Notes: generated by a model not told the origin, from the sequence alone. DNA of 64,000 nucleotides from Streptomyces sp. LUP30 (GCF_001746365.1 NZ_MJAJ01000026.1:43027-107026), one strand, 5' to 3'; shown: positions 25,118 through 34,309, numbered from the stretch's first letter. Numbers and translations are program-made.

Positions 25118-27046
25118 TCAGCGCAGTCCGCCGATCGGCCGCCCGTCCCTCAACCGGCCTTCCAGACCGGCCTGCGCGCCCTGCTTCGCCGCCACCGTCA
25201 GCAGGTTGCCCTGCCCGGAGCCGCGCACCCCGCCCGTCGACCGCACGGACGCCGTCTCCTTGTCGCCGGCCGCGAGGAGGTACCAGTGGCCGCCCTTGGA
25301 CTTCCACAGCACCCCGGCCAGCACATGAGGATCACGCGGGCCGCACGCCGGCACGTCACCGGCCTTCGCCACGGCCGCCCCGAACAGCCCGCCCGGCGTG
25401 TGGAACTGGGCCAGCACCCGGTTCCCGTCGCCCCGCCAGGTCTCGGCCCTGGTGCACACCCAGGCCGCCGAGCCGCTCCCGTCGGGCAGCGGCTGGCGCG
25501 CGTAGCCCCATGCGTTGACCGTCCGTACGCCCTGCCCGCGCGCGTCGGCCAGCGAACACGCGAACGGCGCCCAGGTGCGCAGCGCCTGCGCGCCGCTCGC
25601 CTCGCGGGCTTCGCCCGGACGCCCCGCGGTGAGGCGGGCGGGGACGAGTTCGCCGAGGTCGCTGAGGAGATGACTGCCCGATGCGTCCGTCAGCTGGAGC
25701 ACGTTCCACGTCGTGCACGCGCCGGTGCGGGTGGCCGGGCTCGCCAGCGGCGAGGTGATCCCGTCGGTCAGCGTCAGCTCCATCGACCCGGCCCCCGGCT
25801 TCGACAGGTCCCGCTCGGCGGCCTTGGTCACCCACGGGGCCGTGAGGTAGCGGACGTTGCCGTCGGCCCGGTCGAGCACCAGCGCCGCCGCCTCGGCGCC
25901 GGACGCGCCGTCGGCCCGCGCGAAGTCGAGGGCCGCCCCGGCCGTGCCGTCCTTGGGCTCCGCGTAGCGGGCGATGCGCAGCCCGTCGTAGAGGATCACC
26001 ACGCGCGCGTTGCCGACCTCGCCCGCGTAGAGCAGCTGCGGCGGACCGGCGGGACCGCCGGCCGGCGTCTCCGGAGTGGCGGACACCTGGACGGTCTCAC
26101 CCGGGCGGGCCCAGACGGCGAGCGCGCGGCGCAGCAGCGTGGTGTCACGAGTCAGTGCGCCGCGCGCGGGCCACACCGAGAAGTCGGTGCGGGCGGAGGT
26201 CTTCCAGGCGGCGGGGGAGATCCGCACCAGCCGCCCGGGGTCCAGGGCGGCCTCGGCGGCCGGGTTCTGCGCGTACACCGGGGCGGCCGCCCCGTCCGGT
26301 CCCCAGCCGTCGCCGGGCAGCGCGACCAGCGCGCCGCACACCGCCAGCGCGGCCGCCGCGGCGAGCGCTGCCCTGGTGTGCCGGCGCCGCCGGATCAGAT
26401 CGGTGGGCCGGGCCTGCAGGGCGCAGGGGTCGAACTCCGTCGATTCGGCGAGCAGCGCGTGCTCCGCGGCCGGGACCCGGGCGGCCTCCCGCAGGGCAGC
26501 CTCCACCTCCTCGACGCCGGCCTCGGTCAGCGCCTCGCGCACATCACCGTCGGGAAGCCGCTCCAGACCGCGCAGGACGTACGCGGCGCGCGCCGGGCCG
26601 GACAGGGCGGCGAGCCGCTGGTCCAGGGCGAGTTCGTCGGCGCCGCCCGGGCGGGGGAACAGGCGCAGCCCCCACACCTGGGGGAACAGCGGCGGCAACT
26701 GCGCCCGCTTCGGCCACGCCCGCAGCGTCAGGGGCACCCCCGCCTCCAGCGCCGTACGGATCACCTGGAGACGGACGTAGGCGTACCCGGGGTCGCCGTC
26801 GCGGCCGGTGGACTGGGCCGGGATGACGGGAACGGAGGCGCGGCCGCGGGGCAGGGCGCGCTGGACGAGGGCGTGCGCGGTCAGGACGCGCCGCCCGCGG
26901 CCGAGGCCGGGCGGCAGCACGAGATAGGCGAGCCGGACGAGACGCGGGTAGTGCTCGACGAGCGCGGCTTCGGCCTGCTCGACGTCGACGATCCGGTCGG
27001 CGGCGGATCCGGCTGCGGGGCGCGGGGCGACATCCTGTGACTGCAC
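25118..27046 (-). CDS. Membrane protein with sigma-factor-like N-terminus
   Basis: 642 residues, exact family not recognised. The N-terminal 200 residues resemble a degenerate ECF sigma fold (AEAALVEHYPRLVRLAYLVL; LAALSGPARAAYVLRGLERL; EALTEAGVEEVEAALREA). One transmembrane helix (about 228-245, ALAAAAALAVCGALVALPG) follows, then about 390 residues predicted to be outside, with several Cys. GTG at 27046 is the likely start and lacks a clear ribosome site. The architecture suggests a membrane-tethered sensor rather than a working sigma factor, because the DNA-binding regions are poorly conserved. Confidence 0.75.
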   Translation of the reverse strand: MQSQDVAPRPAAGSAADRIVDVEQAEAALVEHYPRLVRLAYLVLPPGLGRGRRVLTAHALVQRALPRGRASVPVIPAQSTGRDGDPGYAYVRLQVIRTALEAGVPLTLRAWPKRAQLPPLFPQVWGLRLFPRPGGADELALDQRLAALSGPARAAYVLRGLERLPDGDVREALTEAGVEEVEAALREAARVPAAEHALLAESTEFDPCALQARPTDLIRRRRHTRAALAAAAALAVCGALVALPGDGWGPDGAAAPVYAQNPAAEAALDPGRLVRISPAAWKTSARTDFSVWPARGALTRDTTLLRRALAVWARPGETVQVSATPETPAGGPAGPPQLLYAGEVGNARVVILYDGLRIARYAEPKDGTAGAALDFARADGASGAEAAALVLDRADGNVRYLTAPWVTKAAERDLSKPGAGSMELTLTDGITSPLASPATRTGACTTWNVLQLTDASGSHLLSDLGELVPARLTAGRPGEAREASGAQALRTWAPFACSLADARGQGVRTVNAWGYARQPLPDGSGSAAWVCTRAETWRGDGNRVLAQFHTPGGLFGAAVAKAGDVPACGPRDPHVLAGVLWKSKGGHWYLLAAGDKETASVRSTGGVRGSGQGNLLTVAAKQGAQAGLEGRLRDGRPIGGLR

Positions 27047-27265
27047 GTCCAGCAGAACGAGTGAGACGTGCGATGGTCACCGCGCACCGGCCCGGCGCGC
27101 ACCGGCGCGACCGGCGGCCGTCGGCCGGTGTGCCGCCCTTCCCCTGCTGACGAACGGCTCCACCCGCCGGCCGCAGGCGTGAACCACGCCGGCCCGCCGG
27201 TCGTCACCGCAGCTCCGATGGGCGCTTCGGTGTCGCGTCGGCGTCGCGGATGTGCGCGTCGCCGT

Positions 27266-27769
27266 TCAGTGGTTGACGAGCGCCCGTGCGTAGTTGGCCA
27301 TCGAGCGCTGGTAGCGCGGCAGATGAGGGGCCAGGGCGCCGAGGACCAGGGACAGGCCCTCGCGGTCCCGGCCGAGGCTCGACAGGCACAGGGCCAGCGT
27401 GGCGCGTACGGCGTCGTCCAACTCGTCGGACGGGCGGTCCAGTTCGGGGGTCAGCAACTCGACGCCCTCCTGCGCGCGGCCGATGTTGCGCAGGGAGCTG
27501 GAGAGCTGGATCTTGGCGCGCCTGCCCTTGTAGCCGCTGACGTCGCTCAGGCCGCGGGCGAGCGCCTCCCGGTACAGCGGGGCCGCCAGGTCCGAACGGC
27601 CGGTCGAGTCCCAGGCGCAGGCCTGCTCGAAGAGGCCCAGCGGGCTGCCCTCGGGCAGCTCGGCGGCGAGTGCGTCGACCACGGCCCGGAAGTCCGCTGC
27701 CTTCTCCTGCGGGTAGTCGTCGAAGGAGGTCCAGGCGGCGGTCACGCGATCTTCCCAGTCTTGGTTCAC
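27266..27769 (-). CDS. Tetratricopeptide-repeat protein
   Basis: 167 residues, soluble, with helical repeats (LFEQACAWDSTGRSDLAAPL; KIQLSSSLRNIGRAQEGVEL; TLALCLSSLGRDREGLSL) of TPR character; a protein-protein interaction role is expected. I used GTG at 27769 (VNQDWEDRVTAAW). The longer frame upstream reads into the promoter of the divergent lipoprotein gene and is not protein-like. Function unknown. Confidence 0.75.
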   Translation of the reverse strand: MNQDWEDRVTAAWTSFDDYPQEKAADFRAVVDALAAELPEGSPLGLFEQACAWDSTGRSDLAAPLYREALARGLSDVSGYKGRRAKIQLSSSLRNIGRAQEGVELLTPELDRPSDELDDAVRATLALCLSSLGRDREGLSLVLGALAPHLPRYQRSMANYARALVNH

Positions 27770-27869
27770 GGGGCCACTCTCGCACGCGTGTCCCCACCCG
27801 GCACCGGTATTTTGAGCGCACCGCGCGCGGGAGCCGTATCCAGAGCGAGGCTCTTGCTTGGAGGAACAG

Positions 27870-28283
27870 ATGAAGATGACCCGACCGATGCTCGCGGCGG
27901 CCGCCGCCGCTGCGGCGCTGCTGCTGGCGGGATGCTCTTCCGGCGGCTCAGGGAAAGCCGAGGCGTCCATCCCCGGGGTGGCGAACGGCAGCCTGGAGCA
28001 ACTGGCCGCGGCGGTGAAGTGCACACCGGACATGCAGACCGACGCGGACGAGATCCGCCAGGCCATCTGCAAGAACGCCGACGGCAAGTTCATCCTCGCC
28101 ACGTTCGCCACGGACCGCGGACTGCGCGAGTGGATCAACACGGCCAAGGACTACGGCGGTCACTACCTCGTCGGCCGCAAGTGGGTGGCCGTCGGCGAGG
28201 ACTCCACGGTGGCCGCGCTGCGCACCACGCTCGGCGGGGACATCGAAGAGGGCACCGACCACTCCGCGCACGCGGGTCACTGA
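27870..28283 (+). CDS. Small lipoprotein
   Basis: 137 residues. A signal peptide ends in a clear lipobox (LLLAGCSSGG, Cys26), followed by a mature domain of about 110 residues with two Cys (VKCTPDMQTDADE; QAICKNADGKF) likely to be disulfide bonded, and a His-rich end (HSAHAGH). GGAGGA lies five to ten bases before the ATG. It would be anchored to the outer face of the membrane. Function unknown. Confidence 0.85.
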   Translation: MKMTRPMLAAAAAAAALLLAGCSSGGSGKAEASIPGVANGSLEQLAAAVKCTPDMQTDADEIRQAICKNADGKFILATFATDRGLREWINTAKDYGGHYLVGRKWVAVGEDSTVAALRTTLGGDIEEGTDHSAHAGH

Positions 28284-28308
28284 ACTCCGGTCCTTCTCCG
28301 GACAGCAG

Positions 28309-28342
28309 AGAGCCGGCGGTGGGAGATCCCACCGCCGGCTCT
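28309..28342. terminator. Bidirectional terminator
   Basis: A perfect 16-bp stem (28309-28324 with 28327-28342) with a minimal loop, flanked by TTT on the plus side and AAA-complementary sequence on the other, lies between the convergent lipoprotein and DUF1996 genes. Confidence 0.9.
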
Positions 28343-28367
28343 TTCATGCGGTCATCGTGTCAGTGTG

Positions 28368-29957
28368 TCACTGGCAGCGCTGGCCGTTGTTGACGCAGTT
28401 GGCGATCTTGTTCGCCAGGCCGTTCTTCGTGATGCTGATGAAGTCGTCGTGGTCGGTGGACGGCTTGTGGAGCTGCTCCGGGAAGCCGTCGACCGCGTAG
28501 GCGTTCTTCACCTGGCCGTTCTGGATGACCGGCGCGGGCACGCTGTAGATGAGACGCATCGTCAGCTGCGGGATCGCCTTGAAGCCGTTCTGGCAGTTGC
28601 CGTTGGCGTCGGCGAAGGCCACGTGCGAACGGTGGTTGGCGCTGTCGATGTTCTTGCCGTCCCAGCAGCTCTGGAAGGCGAACGAGCGGACCACCTTGCT
28701 GCCCTGGGGGCAGATCGGGTACTGCTCGGTCAGCTGCACCTTGTTCTCGAAGCCGGTGCAGCTCCAGTGCGCGTTGGCGTTGGCCAGACCGTTGGTGGTG
28801 GTCTTGGCGTCACCCGTGATGATCCGCAGGAACTGCGGCATCGCGACGACCTTGCTCTTGGGGCTGCCGACGTACTTGATCTCGGCCTGCTGGGCGGTCA
28901 GGATCTTGCCGACGTTGCCCTCCTTGCCACCGCCGTCCCGGTTCTGGTCGAACTCCTTGGTGCCGTTCTGCAGACGCAGCACGGGCCAGTAGTAGGACGA
29001 CAGGTCGCTCTTGTTCGAGCAGCTGGTGCCGCCCTGGAGGAACGTGTTGTTGCTGGAGAACGCGTTGATCTTCTGGTTGCCGACGTAGTCGTGCGTGTGG
29101 TGCGCGCCGTTGGTCACGCCGGGTGCCACGATCACGTTGTCGGTGTTGAAGTTCTTGTTCGCGTTCACACCACAGGACACGGTGAACGTGCCGTTGGAGG
29201 CCTGGCCGTTCTTGCCGGGCTTGCCCTTGACGTTCGCCTGGACCTTCGTGATGTCGACGAAGTCCGAGGCGACGGGGCCGTTGCCGCCCTGACCGCCGTT
29301 GCCGCCCTGCTGCTGGCCGCCCTGCTGCTGGCCGCCATTGTTCTGGCCGCCGTTCTGCTGCTGGCCACCGTTGTTCTGCTGGCCGCCGTTCTGCTGCTGG
29401 CCGCCCTGCTGCTGGCCGCCGTTCTGCTGCTGGCCGCCCTGCTGCTGGCCGCCGTTCTGCTGTCCGGCGGTCGTGTTGTTCGCCGCCTGCGTGGTGCAGG
29501 CCGCGAGCTGGCTCAGCGAGTTGTCGAACTGGCCGCCCGAGCGCTGGATGTTGATGCGGATCCGGTCGATCGTCGCGGCCCGCTTCTCCTTGAGGGGGCC
29601 GACGATCGCGTTCTGCACGAAACCGGAGTCACCGGCCTGGGCCTGGCGCGTCGAGGCGAGTCGGGCGTAGGCCTCGGTGATCTGCTTGTCGAGGTTGGCC
29701 AGCTCGGTCGCGACGCCCTGCTTGGCCCCGTTGGGCACGCTCGTCAGCTTCTGCCCCACGTCCGGGCAGGAGATGGTGGCGACCTGCACGGCCGCGTTGG
29801 CGGCCTTGGTCTCGTTCTGGCCCGAGCTGTTCGACTCGTGCGCCGAAGCGTAGAAGTTCGCCCAGATCAGCCCGCCCCCGCCGAGCGCTAGGGCCGCCGA
29901 TGCTGCCACGGCCTTGGTGGCCATCGACGAACGGCGTTTACGTGTGTTGCGTCCCAT
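28368..29957 (-). CDS. Secreted DUF1996 protein with Gln/Asn/Gly repeat linker
   Basis: 529 residues. A basic N-terminus and hydrophobic segment (about 12-40) act as signal or anchor. An Ala-rich helical module with two Cys (about 55-165) is followed by a low-complexity Gln/Asn/Gly repeat linker (about 166-224), then a DUF1996 domain (about 230-525) with the conserved GAHHTHDYVGNQKINA, HWSC and SCWDGKN motifs. DUF1996 is found in secreted fungal and actinobacterial proteins of unknown function. GAGGAG lies before the ATG. It lies next to a LiaRS-type two-component system on the same strand. Confidence 0.88.
   Translation of the reverse strand: MGRNTRKRRSSMATKAVAASAALALGGGGLIWANFYASAHESNSSGQNETKAANAAVQVATISCPDVGQKLTSVPNGAKQGVATELANLDKQITEAYARLASTRQAQAGDSGFVQNAIVGPLKEKRAATIDRIRINIQRSGGQFDNSLSQLAACTTQAANNTTAGQQNGGQQQGGQQQNGGQQQGGQQQNGGQQNNGGQQQNGGQNNGGQQQGGQQQGGNGGQGGNGPVASDFVDITKVQANVKGKPGKNGQASNGTFTVSCGVNANKNFNTDNVIVAPGVTNGAHHTHDYVGNQKINAFSSNNTFLQGGTSCSNKSDLSSYYWPVLRLQNGTKEFDQNRDGGGKEGNVGKILTAQQAEIKYVGSPKSKVVAMPQFLRIITGDAKTTTNGLANANAHWSCTGFENKVQLTEQYPICPQGSKVVRSFAFQSCWDGKNIDSANHRSHVAFADANGNCQNGFKAIPQLTMRLIYSVPAPVIQNGQVKNAYAVDGFPEQLHKPSTDHDDFISITKNGLANKIANCVNNGQRCQ
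29288..29463. repeat. Degenerate tandem repeat coding for QQNGG/QQQGG units
   Basis: About 176 bases of near-perfect repeats (GCCGCCCTGCTGCTGG-type units) inside the DUF1996 gene encode the flexible Gln/Asn/Gly linker. Copy number probably varies between strains. Confidence 0.85.
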
Positions 29958-30132
29958 GGAACTCCTCTGACTTCCTTGCGGGGCAGCATCGAGGCGCCCG
30001 ACAGGAGTGAAGCTGAAGCTGCTTCCTCCCTTACGCATCACGCCTCACAGGTGTTCAGCCCGCTCAGAAATTCATGAGAGCCCGCGGCCGCAAACAACCC
30101 CAAAACCCTCACACCACACCGTGGTTGGCGGA

Positions 30133-30789
30133 TCAGTGGTCCCGGTCCAGATAGGCCAGCACCGCCAGCACCCTGCGGTTGTCGTCGTCCGAGACCTCCA
30201 GACCCAGCTTCACGAAAATGTTCGCGGTGTGTTTGGCGACGGCCCGCTCGGTGACGACCAGACTGCCCGCGATCGCCGCGTTCGACCGGCCCTGCGCCAT
30301 CAGCTCCAGAACCTCCCGTTCGCGCGGGGTGAGCCGGTCCACCGGCCCCCGGCCGTCGTTCGCCCGCCGGGCCAGCAGCTGCTGGATCACCTGCGGGTCC
30401 ATCGCCGTGCCGCCCGCGGCGACCCGCCGTACGGCGTCCACGAACTGCTCCGCGTCGAACACCCGGTCCTTCAGCAGATAGCCGACCCCGCCGCTGCCGT
30501 CGGCGAGCAACTCGCGCGCGTACAGCTGCTCGACGTGCTGGGAGAGGACGAGCACCGGCAGTCCGGGCCGCCTGCGGCGGGCCTCCAGCGCACACTGCAG
30601 ACCCTCGTCCGTGTGCGTGGGCGGGAGCCGGACGTCGACCACGGCGACGTCCGGCTCCAGTTCGGCGAGGGCCCGCTCCAGTTCGGGCCCGGTCTCGACC
30701 GCGGCGGCGATCTCGAAGTCGTAGGCCTCCAGCAGCCGGACGAGACCGTCCCGCAGCAGGAAGAGGTCTTCGGCTAGGACAACACGCAA
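30133..30789 (-). CDS. NarL/FixJ-family response regulator
   Basis: 218 residues. The receiver domain (1-120) includes EDLFLLRDG and VAVVDVRLPPT with the phospho-aspartate; the LuxR-type helix-turn-helix (about 150-212) includes LTPREREVLELMAQGRSNAAI and ERAVAKHTANIF. It begins at a TTG overlapping the last 16 bases of the histidine kinase gene, so it is translationally coupled to it. The receptor pair resembles the LiaRS/DesKR class that answers membrane or envelope stress (inference from the kinase). Confidence 0.93.
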   Translation of the reverse strand: MRVVLAEDLFLLRDGLVRLLEAYDFEIAAAVETGPELERALAELEPDVAVVDVRLPPTHTDEGLQCALEARRRRPGLPVLVLSQHVEQLYARELLADGSGGVGYLLKDRVFDAEQFVDAVRRVAAGGTAMDPQVIQQLLARRANDGRGPVDRLTPREREVLELMAQGRSNAAIAGSLVVTERAVAKHTANIFVKLGLEVSDDDNRRVLAVLAYLDRDH

Positions 30790-32057
30790 GGGATCTCCAT
30801 GGTCACCATGGTGGGACCGCCGGCGGGCGAGCCGACGGCCAGGACGCCGTCGAATGTACCGAGCCGGCGCTCGATCCCGGCCAGCCCCGAGCCCGCCCCG
30901 ATCGCCGCACCGCCCCTGCCGTTGTCGGTGACGGAGATCCGCAGACTGCCCTCCGAGTGACGCAGGTCGACCCAGATCCGGTCGGCGCCGGAGTGCTTGA
31001 CCGCGTTGGTGAGCACCTCGCTCACCGCGAAGTAGGCCGCCGACTCCACGGGAGCGTCCGCACGGCCGCCCTCGATGTCCACGCTCACCTCGGTGGCGAT
31101 CGGCAGCCGCAGCGCCAACGCCCGCACCGCGTCGCCGAGTCCGCGCTCGGCCAGCACCGGCGGGTGGATGCCGCGTACCAGGTCGCGCAGCTCGGAGAGC
31201 GCCTCGGCGGACGAGCGACGGGCCTGCGCGAGCAGTTCCTTGGCCTTCTCCGGGTTCTTGTCGACGAGCATCTCGACGGTGCCGAGGTCCATGCCCATCG
31301 CCACCAGCCGGGCCTGGGCGCCGTCGTGCAGATCCCGTTCGATGCGCCGCAGCTCGGCCGCGGAGGTGTCCACGGCGTCCCGCCGGGTCTCCGTCAACAC
31401 CCGTACTCGCTCGGCGAGTTCGGCCTGGGTGGGGGAGAGTACGGCCCGGGTGAGGCGGAAGTGGTTGGCCAGCAGACGCGGGCTGTGGATGTAGCCGAGC
31501 ACCAGGAGCACGCAGGCCAGGGCCGCCGCGCCGAAGGCGGACGCCTGTCCGGTGACCGGCACGAAGCCGTACCAGTAGGTGTCACCGGTCGCGCCCCGGT
31601 ACACCCGCCACATCCCGGCCGCCAGCGCGAAACCCTCCACCGCGTAGAGGACCAGCGCGGCGGGCAGCAGCGCGGTGAGGTATCCGGCCGTCATGTCGAC
31701 CAGAAGCCACCGCAGATCACGCCAGGTCGCCGGGTCCCGGAGCATCGCTGTCGTGCGCGCCCACGGCTTCGCGTCCTCCGGCACCGGCCGGTAGGCCGAG
31801 GGGATGCGTATCCCGCACCACTTCGCCGCTAGGTCCCGCCGCCGGTCGGCGAAGGACCGCACCCAGGTGAGCGCCCACGGCGTCGTGACCAGCCCGACCC
31901 CCACGACGGGGACGAGCGCGATCGAGACGACGGCGACCGTATAGCACAGGATGGCCTCGGGCAGGCAGACCAGGGCCAGGACGAAGGCCCGGCCGGAGGC
32001 GAGCGCCGCCGCCCGCGCACGGGTGCCCATGCTGCCGCTTTGCGTGTTGGCGTTCAT
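30774..32057 (-). CDS. Membrane sensor histidine kinase (HisKA_3 class)
   Basis: 427 residues. The N-terminal half has about five transmembrane helices and a putative sensor domain. A HisKA_3 dimerisation/phosphorylation region follows (ERDLHDGAQARLVAMGMDLG; the phospho-acceptor is the His of LHDGAQ, about 257). The C-terminal ATPase has VLTNAVKHSGA and VTDNGRGG. It phosphorylates the overlapping downstream regulator. ATG at 32057 was chosen; an ATG nine codons downstream is also possible. The signal is unknown. Confidence 0.9.
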   Translation of the reverse strand: MNANTQSGSMGTRARAAALASGRAFVLALVCLPEAILCYTVAVVSIALVPVVGVGLVTTPWALTWVRSFADRRRDLAAKWCGIRIPSAYRPVPEDAKPWARTTAMLRDPATWRDLRWLLVDMTAGYLTALLPAALVLYAVEGFALAAGMWRVYRGATGDTYWYGFVPVTGQASAFGAAALACVLLVLGYIHSPRLLANHFRLTRAVLSPTQAELAERVRVLTETRRDAVDTSAAELRRIERDLHDGAQARLVAMGMDLGTVEMLVDKNPEKAKELLAQARRSSAEALSELRDLVRGIHPPVLAERGLGDAVRALALRLPIATEVSVDIEGGRADAPVESAAYFAVSEVLTNAVKHSGADRIWVDLRHSEGSLRISVTDNGRGGAAIGAGSGLAGIERRLGTFDGVLAVGSPAGGPTMVTMEIPCVLS

Positions 32058-32109
32058 GGCGTCAGTCTCGCGGACCGCCGATCGGCGGTCACTGGGCCGA
32101 GGTCCCCGC

Positions 32110-33246
32110 TCAGGAGGTGGTGCCAGATACACCCCCCGGGCCCGAGGCCCTGCTGCCCGCGACTGCCGTGCCCGCGCTTCCCGTGCACGCGCTTCCCGTG
32201 CACGCGCTTCCCGTGTCCGTGCTTCCCGTGCCCGCGGCTTTCGCGCCCGCCGCGAGGACCTTCGCCTCGACCTCCGGGTCCAGGCCCTTGCGGGGCCGGT
32301 CCGGACGGTGGGGCGCGACGCCGCCGATCGACGTCAGCCAGCTCCAGGTGTCGCCGACGGTCTCCTCGACCGGGCGGCAGACGAGCCCCGCCGCGATCGC
32401 CCGCGAGACGTCGGCCGCGTGCAGGGCGTCGTGCATGTCGGTGCCCGGCGGCACCCACACGGGCAGCTCGGTCCACGGCTCGATGCCCGCGTCGAGGACG
32501 GTCTCCGGCGCGGTCCAGCGCAGTTCGGCGTCCGAGCCGGTGGCGCGCACGCACGCCTCCAGCAGCTCGCCCATCGTCGCGTGGCCCTGCGGGCTCATCA
32601 GGTTGTACGGCCCGCTCAGCTCCCGCTCGACCGCGCCCAGGATCCACGCGGCGAGGTCGCGGACATCGACGTACTGCAGGGGCAGGCCGTGCGGGCCGGG
32701 CGCGAGGACCGGGCCGCCGCGCGCGATCCGGGTCAGCCACCAGGGCAGTCGGCCGACGTTCTCGTACGGGCCGAGGATCAGCCCCGCCCGTACGAGAACG
32801 CTGTCCCGCTCGCCGAAGGCGTCGAGGGCGGCCAGCTCGCCGCCGCGCTTGTCCTGGGCGTAGTCGCTCTGCCCGGCGCCGGGTTCGGCGCCCTCGACGA
32901 GCGCCGCGTCCTCGGCGTACCCGGCGGGCGGGGCCCAGGTGTACACCGAGCAGCTCGACACGTACACATACCGGCCCGCGCGGCCCCGCAGCAGCCGCGC
33001 CGCCTCGTGCACCGCGCGTGGCGCCGCCGACCAGGTGTCCACGACGGCGTCCCAGTCGCCTTCGCCGGGGTCGGCGAGCGCGGCGAGGCCTCCGGGCGCG
33101 GTGCGGTCGCCGGTCAGCGACCGGACGCCGGGGACGGGCGCCTGCCGCCCCCGGTTGAGGACGGTCACGTCCCAGCCCCGTCCGAGGGCCGCCTCCACGA
33201 CGGCCCGCCCCGCGAACTCCGTCCCGCCCAGCACCAGAAGTCTCAT
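32110..33246 (-). CDS. NAD-dependent epimerase/dehydratase family protein
   Basis: 378 residues. The Rossmann motif starts at once (MRLLVLGGTEFAGRAVVEAA), with YVYVSSCSVYTW in the core and DYAQDKRGGE in place of the classical YxxxK (Tyr-Ala-Gln-Asp-Lys). Catalytic and substrate-binding segments cover about 1-315. The last 40 residues are a Thr/Gly/Ser/Ala repeat encoded by tandem 15-bp units. Substrate unknown; such short-chain proteins act on nucleotide sugars or similar. Confidence 0.85.
   Translation of the reverse strand: MRLLVLGGTEFAGRAVVEAALGRGWDVTVLNRGRQAPVPGVRSLTGDRTAPGGLAALADPGEGDWDAVVDTWSAAPRAVHEAARLLRGRAGRYVYVSSCSVYTWAPPAGYAEDAALVEGAEPGAGQSDYAQDKRGGELAALDAFGERDSVLVRAGLILGPYENVGRLPWWLTRIARGGPVLAPGPHGLPLQYVDVRDLAAWILGAVERELSGPYNLMSPQGHATMGELLEACVRATGSDAELRWTAPETVLDAGIEPWTELPVWVPPGTDMHDALHAADVSRAIAAGLVCRPVEETVGDTWSWLTSIGGVAPHRPDRPRKGLDPEVEAKVLAAGAKAAGTGSTDTGSACTGSACTGSAGTAVAGSRASGPGGVSGTTS
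32176..32235. repeat. Four tandem 15-bp repeats in the epimerase 3' end
   Basis: GCTTCCCGTG recurs at 32176, 32191, 32206 and 32221 with an exact 15-base period, encoding the pentapeptide series TGSAC/TGSAG on the minus strand. The repeat keeps frame, so the copy number can change without a frameshift. Confidence 0.88.
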
Positions 33247-33311
33247 GCCGTGACTGTGCCCGGTCCGGGCGCGACGGGGAACCGTGCTCTGCCGTCGGCA
33301 GACGAACCGGG

Positions 33312-33914
33312 TCAGCGGCCGGTCGGCGGGGTGTACTTGTAGCCGACGCGGCGCACCGTCTGGATCGACTGGCGGTGCTGTGCGCCCAGCTTGCGGCGCA
33401 GTCGTGCGATGTGGACGTCGACCGTGCGGCCGTCGCCCACGTGGCCGTAGCCCCACACCGTGGTGACGAGCTGGTCGCGGGTGTGCACCCTGTTCGGGTG
33501 GGTCACCAGGTGCGCGAGCAGCTCGAACTCCAGGTAGGTGAGGTCGAGTTGCCGCCCGTCCACCTCGGCGGTGCGCTGCACGGGGTCGATCCGCACGAGT
33601 GGACGTCCGGCGCCCCCGGCAGGCACGGCCTCGTCGGCCGCGGGCCGCTCCGGCACCGCCACCGGCAGGAAGGGCGGCTGCTGGTCGGCCGGGACGAGCA
33701 CCAGGTAGCCGATCATCGGCGGCCGGCCCGGCAGCGTGGGCAGGGTGTGCTGGGGGGCGGGCAGCCAGGTCGTGCCCGGCGGCAGGAAGTCCACGACGTC
33801 GACCACCTCGTCCCGGTCGACGGCCCGCAGCCGATGACGGGCGGCGCCGTTCGGAGCGGGGGCGGCGGAGGTGGTGAGGGAGGGAGCGGAGGAGAGGGAA
33901 CGAGTGGTCGCCAT
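33312..33914 (-). CDS. glnRII: Stand-alone OmpR-type winged-helix regulator, GlnRII-like
   Basis: 200 residues. The C-terminal half is an OmpR/PhoB-type winged helix (about 105-198: LDLTYLEFELLAHLVTHPNR, TRDQLVTTVWGYGH, DVHIARLRRKLG, VRRVGYKY). There is no complete receiver domain with a phosphorylatable aspartate. It lies 395 bases downstream of glnII, in the position of glnRII in S. coelicolor, where GlnRII binds the same nitrogen promoters as GlnR. The symbol rests on synteny and architecture, so it is moderate. It may itself bind the boxes at 35441-35478 and 45490-45527. Confidence 0.7.
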   Translation of the reverse strand: MATTRSLSSAPSLTTSAAPAPNGAARHRLRAVDRDEVVDVVDFLPPGTTWLPAPQHTLPTLPGRPPMIGYLVLVPADQQPPFLPVAVPERPAADEAVPAGGAGRPLVRIDPVQRTAEVDGRQLDLTYLEFELLAHLVTHPNRVHTRDQLVTTVWGYGHVGDGRTVDVHIARLRRKLGAQHRQSIQTVRRVGYKYTPPTGR

Positions 33915-34258
33915 GAGAGGTCAGCTCTTTCGCGCGAGGAGTTCGTCGGGGAGGACGACGGCCGCGATTCGTGGTCGGGCTCGTCGAGGACGTACGTCGT
34001 GCGCGCTGGCCGAAGGCCGGGGTGTACGGCTTTAGAGGGCCGGCGCGTTCGTCGCGCGGCAACACACCCGGTCGAAGTCGTGGTGCTGACGGGAGGGCCA
34101 GAAGGGCTCGAGGTCATGGCGACCCGTCGCGGTGTTCTTCTGGAAGCTGGCCATGGGCCCATTGAAGCAGACACCCGCCCGTTGCAGGAGTCTTCTCTCA
34201 CAGCTTGGACGCATCCCTGGCGCGAAGCGGACCCACGGCTCACGCCTGCGGGGAAGCG
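33915..34258. other. Non-coding region between the GlnRII-like gene and glnII
   Basis: No reading frame here looks like a protein in composition or start signals. It must contain the promoter of the regulator gene; I could not identify -10/-35 elements with confidence. The glnII terminator follows at 34259. Confidence 0.5.
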
Positions 34259-34295
34259 GGAAGGGGCGCCCGCCGAGTCGGCGGGCGCCCCTTCC
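34259..34295 (-). terminator. glnII terminator
   Basis: A perfect 16-bp stem (34259-34274 with 34280-34295) with a 5-base loop begins 15 bases after the glnII stop. Confidence 0.88.
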
Positions 34296-34309
34296 GGGAA
34301 GTGCGGGGA

